The translations under genes were made by a program, and so were the position numbers. Below are positions 25,301 through 34,462 of a DNA stretch of 64,000 nucleotides, piece by piece. Below the pieces are notes generated by a model. The model was not told the DNA's origin and did no database searches. It worked only from the letters and a program-made list of their open reading frames with translations. This DNA comes from JAAYUD01 sp963676865 (GTDB lineage: Bacteria > Bacteroidota > Bacteroidia > Bacteroidales > Bacteroidaceae): NCBI GenBank assembly GCA_963676865.2, contig CAXXSS010000001.1:310001-374000 (forward strand), in the 5' to 3' direction. How positions within the stretch are numbered: the first letter of the stretch is position 1; each line of letters begins with the position of its first letter.

Positions 25301-25437
25301 GGACAAACTATTCGGGTATTGATGCAGTAGGTAATACAATTTCTGCTGCCGCAGGTGGAACAGGAGGTGAAGGTTATGATGTTTGGTCTATCCCAAATCC
25401 AAGAGTTTTATCTTTTGGTGTAAGCCTTACCTTTTAA
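22306..25437 (+). CDS. SusC/RagA-family TonB-linked outer-membrane protein (first locus)
   Basis: A 1043-residue protein: signal peptide (MNKKWRYFLVLFVSLFMSVP...), a carboxypeptidase-regulatory-like domain (about residues 42-115: VVDSKGEPIIGANVLVKG), the TonB plug (about 130-270, with LYVIDGIPMNN and AAAALYGSDASNGAIIITTK) and a 22-strand barrel ending in an aromatic strand (VLSFGVSLTF). It forms the gated channel of a SusCD complex with the lipoprotein encoded 31 bp downstream and imports oligosaccharides using TonB energy. The ligand is not predictable. Confidence 0.95.
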   Translation: MNKKWRYFLVLFVSLFMSVPLAVSVYADESVQSVVQTKKITVTVVDSKGEPIIGANVLVKGTNKGGITNQKGKFTLNVPNKGKLIISFVGYITKTVDPTNNMVITLDEDSKMLGEVEITAEFGMKRVARSVGSSAQNVKAADIINSGRDNFITALQGRVSGINVTSSGGTPGSSTTVTLRSLTSISGNNQPLYVIDGIPMNNSTFDPGTFADAGANFSTRNLDFSSRGNDFNPEDIESLTVLKGAAAAALYGSDASNGAIIITTKKGRPGKGRVSYSNSFSLSKAYGYPDMQNKYSQGAYGTTNYYYTARYGGLYPKYTKFYDNVGAVLRTGFSQQHNASVEAGSDKATIRAGISFLDEKGIVKLTDYKRMNLTLSGQSQITDWLKFEGSMQYTSTKNNKALRGTDGPLYLAMRWPIIDDMSNYMNPDGSHMRYPNLYTDTDLLNPLFGMHKNKLYDESDRILAYGAITITPTKHTFIRAQAGWDLGMQTFETSMHPYYSAANGDVGKYNMAKANFNDPTLNFLAGYNNTFFKNKLTFNAQVGYHQIEDGNSQLSTYGSKFQVIDFQSINNCDAATITSSKISTKRRIQAISTQAEFGWDNMAFLTLRARNDWSSTLPVDNRHYFYPAAEFAFIMTELPFLKNNQYVNYLKLRGSIAQVGKDASPLSIDPELQTTGLTGGGYMYGYSGPNKDLKPEMTTSWEAGFEGRFWKDRIVTDFTYFHTHCADQIVNGFRLSYATGFVLNNMNVGTFNTWGWEGHIDVDIINHEATKFRWNVGLNMSHTNSKVVYLPPNVSEYYNAYTWNSGNIRNGIMVGNPVTTLTGLAYTRNSKGQKLINPTTGLPYVNSAWSVIGDREPLLRFGITTAVEFQNFRLSAMFAGRYHATVVNGTKRSMMSSGTSWESVRLRERGPVVFNGILKDGNEETSNPTPNNISVSYADYGSSIYSGYDEDWLEKNVNYLRLQELRLSYTAPQKFLKNVFNGFISNAVVYVSGNDLFTWTNYSGIDAVGNTISAAAGGTGGEGYDVWSIPNPRVLSFGVSLTF

Positions 25438-25468
25438 TTGATATAGGTTATTTTAATATTGCAAAAAT

Positions 25469-27364
25469 ATGAAAAGAATATATATAAAAAATATGATAAA
25501 GGTTTTATCAGTTTTTCTATTACTGATAAACATGGGTTGCAACAACTATCTTGATGTAAATAAAAATATAGATGCTCCAGATTATGTGGATGGATACTTG
25601 TATTTAGCCGGTATTCAACAGGAATATCAAGGCATGTATTGGGATGGTATGGCAACAACGGGACTTTCTCAAATGTTTGGGACAACAAGTAATAGTTATT
25701 CGAACTTTACAAGTAATTATTACAATGAAGGTTCGGATACAGGTGGCGAAATATGGCGCGTTGCCTTTTGGTTGCAAGGTATGAATTTAGAGAATATGAT
25801 AAATGAGTCTGTTGCCGCCAAAAATTATACGTTGGCAGGAATTGGCTATGCAATGAAAGCATATACTTGGGATAAGTTGACTAAAGAATATTGTGATGCA
25901 CCGATGAAGGAAGCGTTTCAGAGCAATAGATTATCTTTTGATTATGATTATCAGTCAGAAATTTACAAGCAAGTGCGTTCATGGGCTACTACTGCTATCA
26001 ATTATCTACAGATGGCGGACAGTACTAATTATGGAACTAAAATTTCGGCAAATGATTATATTTATGGTGGAGACAAAACTAAATGGACTAAATTTGCCTA
26101 TGGCGTTATAGTTAGTAACTTGGCTTCACTTTCAAACAAATCGAACTTTACTACAGCGTATGCCGATTCATTAATTTTATGTGCCAGTAAGTCATTTATA
26201 TCTAATGATGATAATGCTACCCTCTCTGTTGCTGGTGGTTCCGCTTCATCTGCTTATTCTTCGTATAACAATTATTGGGGAATTTATAGAGGAAATGTTG
26301 GATATAGCTATTTTCAACATGATTATGCTGTTCAAGTAATGACAGGTACTGTCTTTGACTATGATCAAGCAACGGGTAATAGAATACCAAATGATCAAGA
26401 TAATAAATTTTATCCATATTATTTAGCTGCAAAACAAATAATATGTGACACATTGAAAACTACTGGTCACTACGATCCTCGTATGGCTGTGAAATTGAGT
26501 ACAACAGATGATGCAGCTTATTTAAATATCAATAATGCAGATAGTGTTAAGGCCTATAAATATTATGGAGGATCGTTTGGATCGGCAGCAGGCCCTATCG
26601 GAACAGCTCCGTCGCTTTACGGAAGTACGGCTACAACTTATGATGTTACTAAAGTGGGCGCAGGGCGTTGGCTATTCCGTGATAATGCACCTTACATCTT
26701 GATGACGTGTGCAGAACTCAAATTTGATTTGGCAGAAGCCTATTGGAAGAAGGGGGATAAAGATAATGCTTTAGCTGCTTTTAAGGATGGAGTAACAGCT
26801 GATTTAGCTTTTACTGCTAAATATCTTACACCAGGGACTGCAAATTCTTCTAATATTGGAGATAAAATCAGTACTTCTCTTTTCAACAAATTAGCAGCAG
26901 ATTATACTGCAGGACCTTATGTAGGTGGAATAACTGCCGACAACTTGACGCTATCAAATATTATGATGCAAAAATGGGTGGCGCTTTATCCTTGGGGATC
27001 ACTTGAGGCATGGGTTGATTTACGTAAATATTTTTATGACATTAATTATAGTGATAATTATCCTTATCTTAATAATGGATGGGATATAAATACTGTCAAT
27101 CAAAAATGGGATACCGATGCCAGCAAAGTATATAAAGGTTTCTATCTTTCACCTGCACAAGTAGCAGGGCGTAAAGGCACATATAACACCAAGAATCACG
27201 GGTCACCTTGTTTCCGTATCCGTCCGCGTTATAATTCTGAATATATGTGGAATTTACCAGCACTTAAAGGTTTACTTCCAATTGCGGGTACAGCAGAAAA
27301 TTATCAGTGCTCTATTCCTTGGTTTGCTTATCCCGGTGATTTACCAACCTCTATAAATAATTAA
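25469..27364 (+). CDS. SusD/RagB-family surface lipoprotein (first locus)
   Basis: A 631-residue lipoprotein (lipobox around LINMGCNNYLDVN, acylated Cys near residue 24, followed by Asn-Asn). It is rich in Trp/Tyr and belongs to the SusD superfamily, probably the SusD/RagB-like_2 branch (MTCAELKFDLAEAYWKKGDK is the TPR-like core near residue 410). It acts as the ligand-binding lid over the SusC barrel. The gene follows susC by 31 bp and is followed by a small lipoprotein gene after 34 bp. Confidence 0.92.
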   Translation: MKRIYIKNMIKVLSVFLLLINMGCNNYLDVNKNIDAPDYVDGYLYLAGIQQEYQGMYWDGMATTGLSQMFGTTSNSYSNFTSNYYNEGSDTGGEIWRVAFWLQGMNLENMINESVAAKNYTLAGIGYAMKAYTWDKLTKEYCDAPMKEAFQSNRLSFDYDYQSEIYKQVRSWATTAINYLQMADSTNYGTKISANDYIYGGDKTKWTKFAYGVIVSNLASLSNKSNFTTAYADSLILCASKSFISNDDNATLSVAGGSASSAYSSYNNYWGIYRGNVGYSYFQHDYAVQVMTGTVFDYDQATGNRIPNDQDNKFYPYYLAAKQIICDTLKTTGHYDPRMAVKLSTTDDAAYLNINNADSVKAYKYYGGSFGSAAGPIGTAPSLYGSTATTYDVTKVGAGRWLFRDNAPYILMTCAELKFDLAEAYWKKGDKDNALAAFKDGVTADLAFTAKYLTPGTANSSNIGDKISTSLFNKLAADYTAGPYVGGITADNLTLSNIMMQKWVALYPWGSLEAWVDLRKYFYDINYSDNYPYLNNGWDINTVNQKWDTDASKVYKGFYLSPAQVAGRKGTYNTKNHGSPCFRIRPRYNSEYMWNLPALKGLLPIAGTAENYQCSIPWFAYPGDLPTSINN

Positions 27365-27398
27365 ATATTGAACACCATTTATTTAAGGAGATATTAAA

Positions 27399-28259
27399 AT
27401 GAAAAAAATATATTATCTAGGCTATCTGGTTGGAATCATTCTTTTTGCTACTTCATGTGAAAAACATGAAGTAGAGTATGATACGACAGATTTGGGAAAT
27501 AATGTGGCAGAATTTCAAATTCATTATTGTGCTCCAATTGTCAGTACAACGGATGCCTACATCTATCAGGTGAATGTCAATGATTCTTTATATGCTAACA
27601 GTAATTCACCTCTGCTTCCATATAATGCCATACCAAATGGCTCGGTCGGGCGTTTCTTTACGGCAAAAGCTGGTACGGTCAATCTTAAAATGTATACTGG
27701 TAAAACAACTCCTACTCTTGCCTATAATCAAAGTTGTACATTAAAAACGGGTAAGCAAAATATTTTTATTTACGATTTGCAACAACCGCCTATTATCTTT
27801 GATAATGGTTACCCTTATGCGACAAATACGACAGCTAATACGGACTCTACAGCATGGGTTAAGTTTTATAATTTCATGTATGAAAATACAAGCACCCCAA
27901 CAACTTTAAAGCTTCAGTATCAATACTATTATAAGAATTCAACAACGAATTTATATTCGGATACGGTTAATGTGGGGAAGCCTGTTTCTTTTGGTGAAAC
28001 GACCGATTGGCAACCTGTAAAAGTGAAGAAAACAGTCTTTAATTCTTCTGGGTACATCACTCTTTATTATCTTATAAAAGTAATTGATGCAAATGGTAAT
28101 GATATTGGATTTTTGCAAATGGTTAACTCAAAAGGTAAAACTGTATCTTATTCAAATTCTTTGACTGCATACATTGGACGTCGCTATCACCATGTTCTGG
28201 CAGGTGTCCGTACTCAAAAGTCTCCAAGCATAGCAGTATCTGTCTTTACAGCTTTATAA
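27399..28259 (+). CDS. Sus-locus accessory lipoprotein (possibly DUF4397-like)
   Basis: A 286-residue lipoprotein with a clear lipobox (LFATSC, Cys at about residue 20). The mature part is a predicted beta-sandwich. The stretch ATAGTVNLKMYTG-like (AKAGTVNLKMYTGKTTPTLA) resembles DUF4397 domains, which occur in surface lipoproteins, but this assignment is tentative. As third gene after susC-susD it would be a surface glycan-binding protein in the usual Sus-like arrangement. The operon ends in the bidirectional terminator at 28289. Confidence 0.75.
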   Translation: MKKIYYLGYLVGIILFATSCEKHEVEYDTTDLGNNVAEFQIHYCAPIVSTTDAYIYQVNVNDSLYANSNSPLLPYNAIPNGSVGRFFTAKAGTVNLKMYTGKTTPTLAYNQSCTLKTGKQNIFIYDLQQPPIIFDNGYPYATNTTANTDSTAWVKFYNFMYENTSTPTTLKLQYQYYYKNSTTNLYSDTVNVGKPVSFGETTDWQPVKVKKTVFNSSGYITLYYLIKVIDANGNDIGFLQMVNSKGKTVSYSNSLTAYIGRRYHHVLAGVRTQKSPSIAVSVFTAL

Positions 28260-28288
28260 GCTGTTCGTGTTATAAAATTTATGAATAA

Positions 28289-28325
28289 AATAGGCCGTTC
28301 TTCATTATTGAGAGAACGGCCTATT
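28289..28325. terminator. Bidirectional terminator between two Sus operons
   Basis: AATAGGCCGTTCT and AGAACGGCCTATT pair perfectly around an 11-base loop. It lies between the convergent lipoprotein gene (ends 28259) and the susD gene (ends 28345) and serves both directions. Confidence 0.85.
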
Positions 28326-28344
28326 CTTATAGTATTTTCAACAT

Positions 28345-30183
28345 TTATTGAACAGGAGTGTTCATTTGTTGATTGTATTGTGCATCAGTGGCGCAATCGA
28401 ACCAGCATGGATATTGCCAAATATTATCGGCTGCTGCATATTTGTTGGAAGCTTTCCATTCAACTTCATTATAGCTAGTTTCCAATGTGCCAGGTTGTGA
28501 CCAACGGCGATATTGAGAGCCCATATTAATAGTCTTTTGAGCTAAATTGTCTTGGTAATATTCATAAGGAATAGCCCAATTCGGGTATGCGGTAGTATTA
28601 TAATCATAACGACGCATATCAGCCCAATTCTGTGAAGTCATAGACATTGCAATAAACTTCTGTTCCATGATTTTGCCAAGTGTTAAATCACCTTGTGTAC
28701 CTATAGCAGCACTCATAAAAGCATCAACTTTTGCTGATGAGATTTGACTCTTTGATGGATTCTGAGCGTCAGTTTTATTATAAGCAGTAAGACTAGAATT
28801 CATTAAATCGATACTAGCCTGAATGCCGTCCTTATATGCGGCGTAAGCTGTACCTTTATCTCCTTTGTTGAAATAAATTTCTGCTTTAATAAAACACATT
28901 TCTGGATATGTTACTAGAAATGTTGGAGACGTAGGACGTGTAAACATGGTTCCTGTAGCTAATATAGAACCGTCTGCAGATGTCCAATCTTCACTGGGGT
29001 CACCTTGATTTTGTGCTGAAGAATAAAAAGAGTTATATATTGTATCGCCCCAACATGTCTTGTCTGTCGTATTGCAATACCATGATCCAGGCGCTACAGT
29101 TAAAACCGTACCATCAGAAGCTGTCAAAGTAACAGCTTTACCTGTATGATCATTGTAGGTCGTTGGATATGGATAATTGGACATACGTCTAAGTGATTGT
29201 TGATCAGCTCCTGCAGAACGCCTCCATATTTTATCACCTCCTTGACGCCAAGGTAGTAATTTATCAGCACGAGGATCTTCAACACCTTTATTATCGAAAT
29301 TGGTCAACATACCGGCATACCACGATGTGGGGCGCGTATTTTTATTCATTCCGATGGAGCAATAATTGACATTAGCATACATAGGGTCGCCAAACAAAAT
29401 ATCCCCGATGTTATCTGTAGCTAAGTCTTGGTGTTTTATTACTGTACTGACGGCATTAGATGTAGGAGCTTTTGAAAGACAATCTAAAATAGTCGCTGTA
29501 TCATAAGTACCACTTTTTTTAGATAAGTTGTTCAGCCAACGAGCCTTTAAACCATAACACATTGCAATCCATTTGTTAACATCACCACCATTCCAACTAT
29601 CTCCAGCAGAGAGTGCTGGAAGAGTGCTTGCTTGAGGTTTGTTTAAGAGTTCTATAGCTTTATCTATATCGCTGATGCATCCATTAAAAATAACTTTACC
29701 ATTATCATATTTTGGTGTTACAGCAGATCCTAAAGCCTGAGTATAAGGCATTTCACCATAAAGTTCTTGCATTAACATAAACGCCATTGCTTTGATAGCA
29801 TAAGTTGCTCCCTCATATTGATAAGCGCCAACTTCTTCACATTTGGCTATCATGTCATTAAAGTTTGCTAAGCATCCAATAAACAACCATTGATAAACGG
29901 TAGTAGAAGTTGAATTGTCTCCTCTCCAGCCTGCCAGATAACCGTCACGAGTGGCACGGCGAGTTCCAAGGCATGTGTTTTCTTGGGTAATTAAAGCTGT
30001 ACGAACATTAGCTACACCTTGAGCATAAAGATAATAATGTTGCATCCACGGTAAACGTGTTTGAACACTTGCGGTGCTATTAGATGGTGTATCAGGGTCA
30101 GTATTAATATCCAAATAGTTGCTGCAGGAAGTCGTAGTCAATACTAAAAATACACACAATCCTATATATTTAAAAAGTTTCAT
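28345..30183 (-). CDS. SusD/RagB-family surface lipoprotein (second locus)
   Basis: A 612-residue lipoprotein (lipobox TTTSCSNYLDINTDPD, acylated Cys near residue 20, then the SusD-typical N-terminal NYLDINTDP). The C-terminal half contains the SusD core (MCFIKAEIYFNKGDKGTAYA, then TLGKIMEQKFIAM and NWADMRRYDYN). It belongs to the same SusD branch as the product of the gene at 25469. It lies 32 bp after the susC gene at 33395 on the same strand. It pairs with that channel for glycan capture. Confidence 0.92.
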   Translation of the reverse strand: MKLFKYIGLCVFLVLTTTSCSNYLDINTDPDTPSNSTASVQTRLPWMQHYYLYAQGVANVRTALITQENTCLGTRRATRDGYLAGWRGDNSTSTTVYQWLFIGCLANFNDMIAKCEEVGAYQYEGATYAIKAMAFMLMQELYGEMPYTQALGSAVTPKYDNGKVIFNGCISDIDKAIELLNKPQASTLPALSAGDSWNGGDVNKWIAMCYGLKARWLNNLSKKSGTYDTATILDCLSKAPTSNAVSTVIKHQDLATDNIGDILFGDPMYANVNYCSIGMNKNTRPTSWYAGMLTNFDNKGVEDPRADKLLPWRQGGDKIWRRSAGADQQSLRRMSNYPYPTTYNDHTGKAVTLTASDGTVLTVAPGSWYCNTTDKTCWGDTIYNSFYSSAQNQGDPSEDWTSADGSILATGTMFTRPTSPTFLVTYPEMCFIKAEIYFNKGDKGTAYAAYKDGIQASIDLMNSSLTAYNKTDAQNPSKSQISSAKVDAFMSAAIGTQGDLTLGKIMEQKFIAMSMTSQNWADMRRYDYNTTAYPNWAIPYEYYQDNLAQKTINMGSQYRRWSQPGTLETSYNEVEWKASNKYAAADNIWQYPCWFDCATDAQYNQQMNTPVQ

Positions 30184-30215
30184 ATCTTAATTTTTTTAAT
30201 AAATTGATGATAGAC

Positions 30216-33200
30216 TTAGAATGTAAGATTAAGGCCGAATGACATACCGGCAGTAGCAGGAACTCCACAATAATCAAAACCTACAGAGCTTGAACCTATA
30301 GTACCAGATCCTGCCGCAGAAGCTTCCGGATCAAGACCTTTGTAATTGGTTAATAATAAAAGGTTGTTACCTGTAACGGAGAATGTACATCCTTTGATAT
30401 ATTTCAATTTAGTCAATAATGATTGTGGGCAGCTATATGATAATGTAACTGAACGCAGACGCAACCAATTGACTTGTGTCATAAAATTGGCAGATTCACG
30501 AGGGTAGTAAGTTCCCCAATAATCTTGAATAATGCTACGTCCGCTAGTCTTTGTTGAAGCTCCCATATCATAACTTTCTCCAGCATTATAAGTAAATGTC
30601 TTGTCTTGATAAACAGGAGCATCTGTTGTGCCTGTATTAACAACGCCCTTTATTGTCAACGTTTCACGATTCAAGGTACGTTTGCTCAGACCATTATTAG
30701 TCAACATATATTCAGTTCCATTATATACAGCACCTCCCAAACGAAAATCCAGTAGAAATGAAAGATTCCAGTTTTTATATTGGATGCTATTGTTTAAACC
30801 TCCCTGAATTTTGGGTTCACGGTTGCCAAGATAGTGAGTTGATTCTCCATCCCATGTCGGCATACCATAATTATCTAAGATAACTTGCCCTTTGTCCGTA
30901 CGAGCCCATTGTGAACCGGAAATTCCCATAAATTTACCGTTGTTGAAAGAGGCTGCTTTTGCATTACCTACCTGAACATCTGTTACATAAAGAATATCCA
31001 CTCCATTAATTAGCTTTTCAACAGTACCTTTATTATGAGATAGATTTAAAGTTGTTTCCCACGTTAAATCACGTGTTTTGATAGGTTGTCCAGTAAGCGA
31101 TATCTCAATACCTTTATTTCTAACATCACCGGCATTAACGGAACAGAATATATAACCAGTTGTTTGGCTCAAACGCGGAGATATAATTTGATTATACGAT
31201 TTATTTGAATAATACGTAGCATCAAAGCCTAAACGCCCGTTAAAGAAACGTGTTTCTAAACCCAATTCATAAGATTTAGTTCTTTCTGGTTTCAAATATG
31301 GATTACCCCGATTCCAATTATTTCCCAATCCTTTTAAATCTCCGAGTTGAGTGTGAACATTCCATAGATAAGTATTTGTTTCATAAGATTTTGTATCCTT
31401 ACCAACACCAGCAATAGATGCACGCACTTTACCATAAGTCAAAATATTATTTTTAGGGATTAGCTCACTAAAAATGAAACCTATATTTGCTGCAGGATAG
31501 AAATAAGAACGATTTTCGACAGGCAATGTTGACGACCAGTCATTACGACCTGTAACACCTAAATAGAGCATGTTTTTCCATGATGCATTAAATTCTCCAA
31601 ATGCACCTACTAAACGGTTACGAGAGTGTGCTTCCTGAAAAGATTTATTGGCAGGCTCAATATTGGCAAAGCTATAAAAATCAGATGCGAAATTAAAGCC
31701 TAAGCGCCTGTTCGTTACTGAATTCCAATCTTCAGCACTTGTACCTAACATTAAATGGAAATCAAAATCGTTAAACTTATATTTAAAATTAGTCATCAAG
31801 TTTGAAGATAAGTAACGAAAACGATCTTCATTTTCACTCATCATACCATTCTGCCAAGCAATTTTTACAGCACCGCCTGGAGCAATAAAAGTATTATTAG
31901 TTGTTGTATAACTATCAACACCTGCACGATATGAGATATTCCACCAATCAAATATATCATAAGATGCATGAATATTTCCTGTGATACGTTCAGTATCATC
32001 CTTCAATGAGTTTTTATGAACCTGCCAATAAGGATTTTCTACATCATCTGCGAGGTCTTGTTTACCAGCAAACATTCTATACTTCGTCCCATCATCATTC
32101 AAATAATGAGTCATGTCATCGCTTGGTGCCCATGTATAAACAGAAGTCATTGTACCGCTACCTCCAGAACCATAAAGTCCAGCACTTGTCATCGATTTTG
32201 TTGTATGAGCTTGCGAATAAGCAACATTAGCTCCTATGGTCAATTTACCATATTTCTGTTCTCCATTGAAACGAAATGTTGTCTTGTCAAAATCAGTCGT
32301 TGGAATAATACCATTTTGATCAAAGCGCGAAGCCGATAAATAGAAATTGCCATCTTTAGTACCACCAGATACACTTACCGAATTATCAAAAGAAGACCCT
32401 GTTTTAAAAAAGTCACTTATATTATTGTATGCTTTATCGTTTGCTCCATAAGCTTCGCCCCATGCCTCTGTAGTATAATCTTGCAAATCACCATTGGCAT
32501 TATAATAACCGCGCTTATATGTTTTTTGTTGTTCAGGAAGACGATTTGCCCAAACCAAATTAAGTTTTGAACTAAAATTTACTTGCACAGAGCCTTCTTT
32601 ACCTTTTTTTGTCGTAATGATAATGGCACCCGCAGAGGCACGAGAGCCATAAAGGGCTGCTGCTGCTTGTCCTTTTAAAACAGACATACTTTCAATATCT
32701 TCAGGATTTATATCCATTACACGATTAGAATTCGTGGTAGTTGTTGACATCATACCATCAAAACTAGAGTCACCATTTACAGAAGTCTGGTTATCATAAA
32801 TAATTCCATCAACAACAAACAATGGTTGATTATCACGTTCGAGAGAAGTACCTCCTCGAAGAATAATTTCGGCACCCGAGCCTGCAGCTCCACCAGCTTG
32901 AGTTACCGTTACGCCAGCTATTTTACCCGCCAAAGAGTTTAGAGGATTGGCTGTTTTGACTTTCATCAGTTCATCACTTTTTAACTCTTGAACTGAATAA
33001 CCTAAAGCTTTCTTCTCCTTTTTTATTCCCATAGCCGTGACAACCACTTCGCCTAGGGTTTGAGTATCTTCTTCCATTGTTACGGTATAAGAATTACTCT
33101 TTCCAATAGTGAGTTCTGCTTTCTTGTAGCCTACTGCAGAAATAATTAACTTAGTACCCTGAGAGACATCTAATGAAAACTTACCGTCAACATTGGTAAT

Positions 33201-33395
33201 GGTACCTCTTGCAGTTCCTTGAATAAGGATACTGGCTCCAATAACAGGCTCACCGGATGTAGTCTTCACGACCCCGGTGATAGATTTTGATTGATGTGTA
33301 CTTTGAACGACTTCAACAGCACACACTTGAGTTGTCGGGACAAAACAGCCCAACAATACAATCAATGCTAAAAGATAACGCCATTTTTTATTCAT
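30216..33395 (-). CDS. SusC/RagA-family TonB-linked outer-membrane protein (second locus)
   Basis: A 1059-residue protein with signal peptide (MNKKWRYLLALIVLLGCFVP...), regulatory-like domain (about 38-115: VVKTTSGEPVIGASILIQGT), plug domain with LFVVDGIIYDN and AAALYGSRASAGAIIITTKK, and a C-terminal barrel ending MSFGLNLTF. The first seven residues (MNKKWRY) and the roughly 29 bases before the ATG are nearly the same as in the susC at 22306, suggesting a common origin and possibly common control. Upstream lies repeat copy B, and no -7 consensus on this strand was found in the first 150 bp. Confidence 0.95.
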   Translation of the reverse strand: MNKKWRYLLALIVLLGCFVPTTQVCAVEVVQSTHQSKSITGVVKTTSGEPVIGASILIQGTARGTITNVDGKFSLDVSQGTKLIISAVGYKKAELTIGKSNSYTVTMEEDTQTLGEVVVTAMGIKKEKKALGYSVQELKSDELMKVKTANPLNSLAGKIAGVTVTQAGGAAGSGAEIILRGGTSLERDNQPLFVVDGIIYDNQTSVNGDSSFDGMMSTTTTNSNRVMDINPEDIESMSVLKGQAAAALYGSRASAGAIIITTKKGKEGSVQVNFSSKLNLVWANRLPEQQKTYKRGYYNANGDLQDYTTEAWGEAYGANDKAYNNISDFFKTGSSFDNSVSVSGGTKDGNFYLSASRFDQNGIIPTTDFDKTTFRFNGEQKYGKLTIGANVAYSQAHTTKSMTSAGLYGSGGSGTMTSVYTWAPSDDMTHYLNDDGTKYRMFAGKQDLADDVENPYWQVHKNSLKDDTERITGNIHASYDIFDWWNISYRAGVDSYTTTNNTFIAPGGAVKIAWQNGMMSENEDRFRYLSSNLMTNFKYKFNDFDFHLMLGTSAEDWNSVTNRRLGFNFASDFYSFANIEPANKSFQEAHSRNRLVGAFGEFNASWKNMLYLGVTGRNDWSSTLPVENRSYFYPAANIGFIFSELIPKNNILTYGKVRASIAGVGKDTKSYETNTYLWNVHTQLGDLKGLGNNWNRGNPYLKPERTKSYELGLETRFFNGRLGFDATYYSNKSYNQIISPRLSQTTGYIFCSVNAGDVRNKGIEISLTGQPIKTRDLTWETTLNLSHNKGTVEKLINGVDILYVTDVQVGNAKAASFNNGKFMGISGSQWARTDKGQVILDNYGMPTWDGESTHYLGNREPKIQGGLNNSIQYKNWNLSFLLDFRLGGAVYNGTEYMLTNNGLSKRTLNRETLTIKGVVNTGTTDAPVYQDKTFTYNAGESYDMGASTKTSGRSIIQDYWGTYYPRESANFMTQVNWLRLRSVTLSYSCPQSLLTKLKYIKGCTFSVTGNNLLLLTNYKGLDPEASAAGSGTIGSSSVGFDYCGVPATAGMSFGLNLTF

Positions 33396-33559
33396 AATAA
33401 TACTTTAGTTTGGATTAATGCATTCTATATTTATTTTCTGTTCGTATTAGAATTTTCTCCTTGATTTCTAATTAGGTACATTAAGGACATAAAAACTTAA
33501 GATTATATTTGCGAAACAGATACTCTTTTATAAAAAAACGAAATCATCTTATCGTATAA

Positions 33560-33637
33560 AATTGTCGTATGTTAGTTTTTTCGGTGACGTCCTTAAGTTT
33601 TTTTGAAAACATATGGACATCAACAGATTTAGGTCCA
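33560..33637. repeat. Intergenic repeat copy B, segment related to 6951-7025
   Basis: Inverted copy with about nine in ten bases matching by eye; shared words are CGGTGACGTCCTTAAG and GAAAACATATGGAC. Confidence 0.85.
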
Positions 33638-33660
33638 TATGTGGTTCTAAATTATATCAT

Positions 33661-33900
33661 TGGTAAAAGTGAGAAGTATGCATCAAATTCGATCTGCATT
33701 TCAACCTTTGCCGCCTCCGTATGACACCATTATGCACTATCCCACAGCAGGTTAACGATGCACCGTATACAACGCCAGCGAAAAAAGGTCCGAAAATCGG
33801 CTCTAGAGTATACTGTAGAGTCCTTATTTTTAGCGGACCTCTGCTTAGAATGAGTCTAAACAACAGTCTACAGATAGCTGAGAGACCGTTTTGTACATAA
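33661..33900. repeat. Intergenic repeat copy B, segment related to 50356-50580
   Basis: Direct copy. Both begin TGGTAAAAGT, then share CCTCCGTATGACACCAT, a 33-base block from TTAACGATGCACCG to CCAGCGAAAA without mismatch, and finally ACAGATAGCTGAG. Confidence 0.85.
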
Positions 33901-34042
33901 AGGAGTTTGTCGCATCCATTGAGCATCTCGTGTCACTTAGCCTTCTAGTTTTTGCTAATTAGTCCGAGACGTACATCTTCATTGACGCAAGATTGAGCTG
34001 ATCTAAAATAGTTATGTTGATGCCGTTTTTCAGAACGTTTTT

Positions 34043-34375
34043 GGAAGTGAATATTGGAGCTAATACCGATACTATTTTAACCTCACCGATGTGGTCTTAT
34101 TGATAAACTCAATTGAAGCTTTGCTTTCGAAAAATGATAAGGACAAACATAAAAATTCATAAGGACGAAAATAAATGTTTGTAAGTATAAACTTTTATTT
34201 TCGTCCTTATGAATTTATCGCTGTCTATCAACGATTTGCGCACAATGTATTTATATCTTATCCTAATTCGATTTGCATTCGAGCGGTGAGACAGTCGCTA
34301 AAATAGTGTCCTGTAATGCCCTGTGGCTTATGCTCGGATAAGAAAGTATCAGAATATTAAAGGATATTCACCCTC
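34043..34375. repeat. Intergenic repeat copy B, uninterrupted relative of the IS3 target region
   Basis: Inverted relative of 4814-4948 joined to 6428-6646. It contains the 25-bp-arm hairpin at 34156-34213 and CACAAT at 34241-34246, the single-copy equivalent of the ATTGTG duplicated around the IS3 element. Confidence 0.8.
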
Positions 34376-34462
34376 AGAGACGTTCTGGATAATGAATTGC
34401 TCAAAACGCGTTATCTTTTAGTTCGTTTCTGCGTCAATGAGGTGAGCATTCAAAACACTAAA

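Larger units (their letters stand above)
33396..34462. other. 1.07-kb gene-free gap holding repeat copy B
   Basis: No credible gene is seen. The first 145 bp are the 5' region of the susC gene. The rest is made of blocks shared with other gaps: 33560-33637 (with 6951-7025, inverted), 33661-33900 (with 50356-50580, direct) and 34043-34375 (with 4814-4948 plus 6428-6646, inverted). Confidence 0.65.

Noticed and set aside
28281..28478. 65-codon plus-strand frame over the bidirectional terminator
   Set aside because: It reads through the terminator hairpin and the antisense of susD, with no protein-like features.
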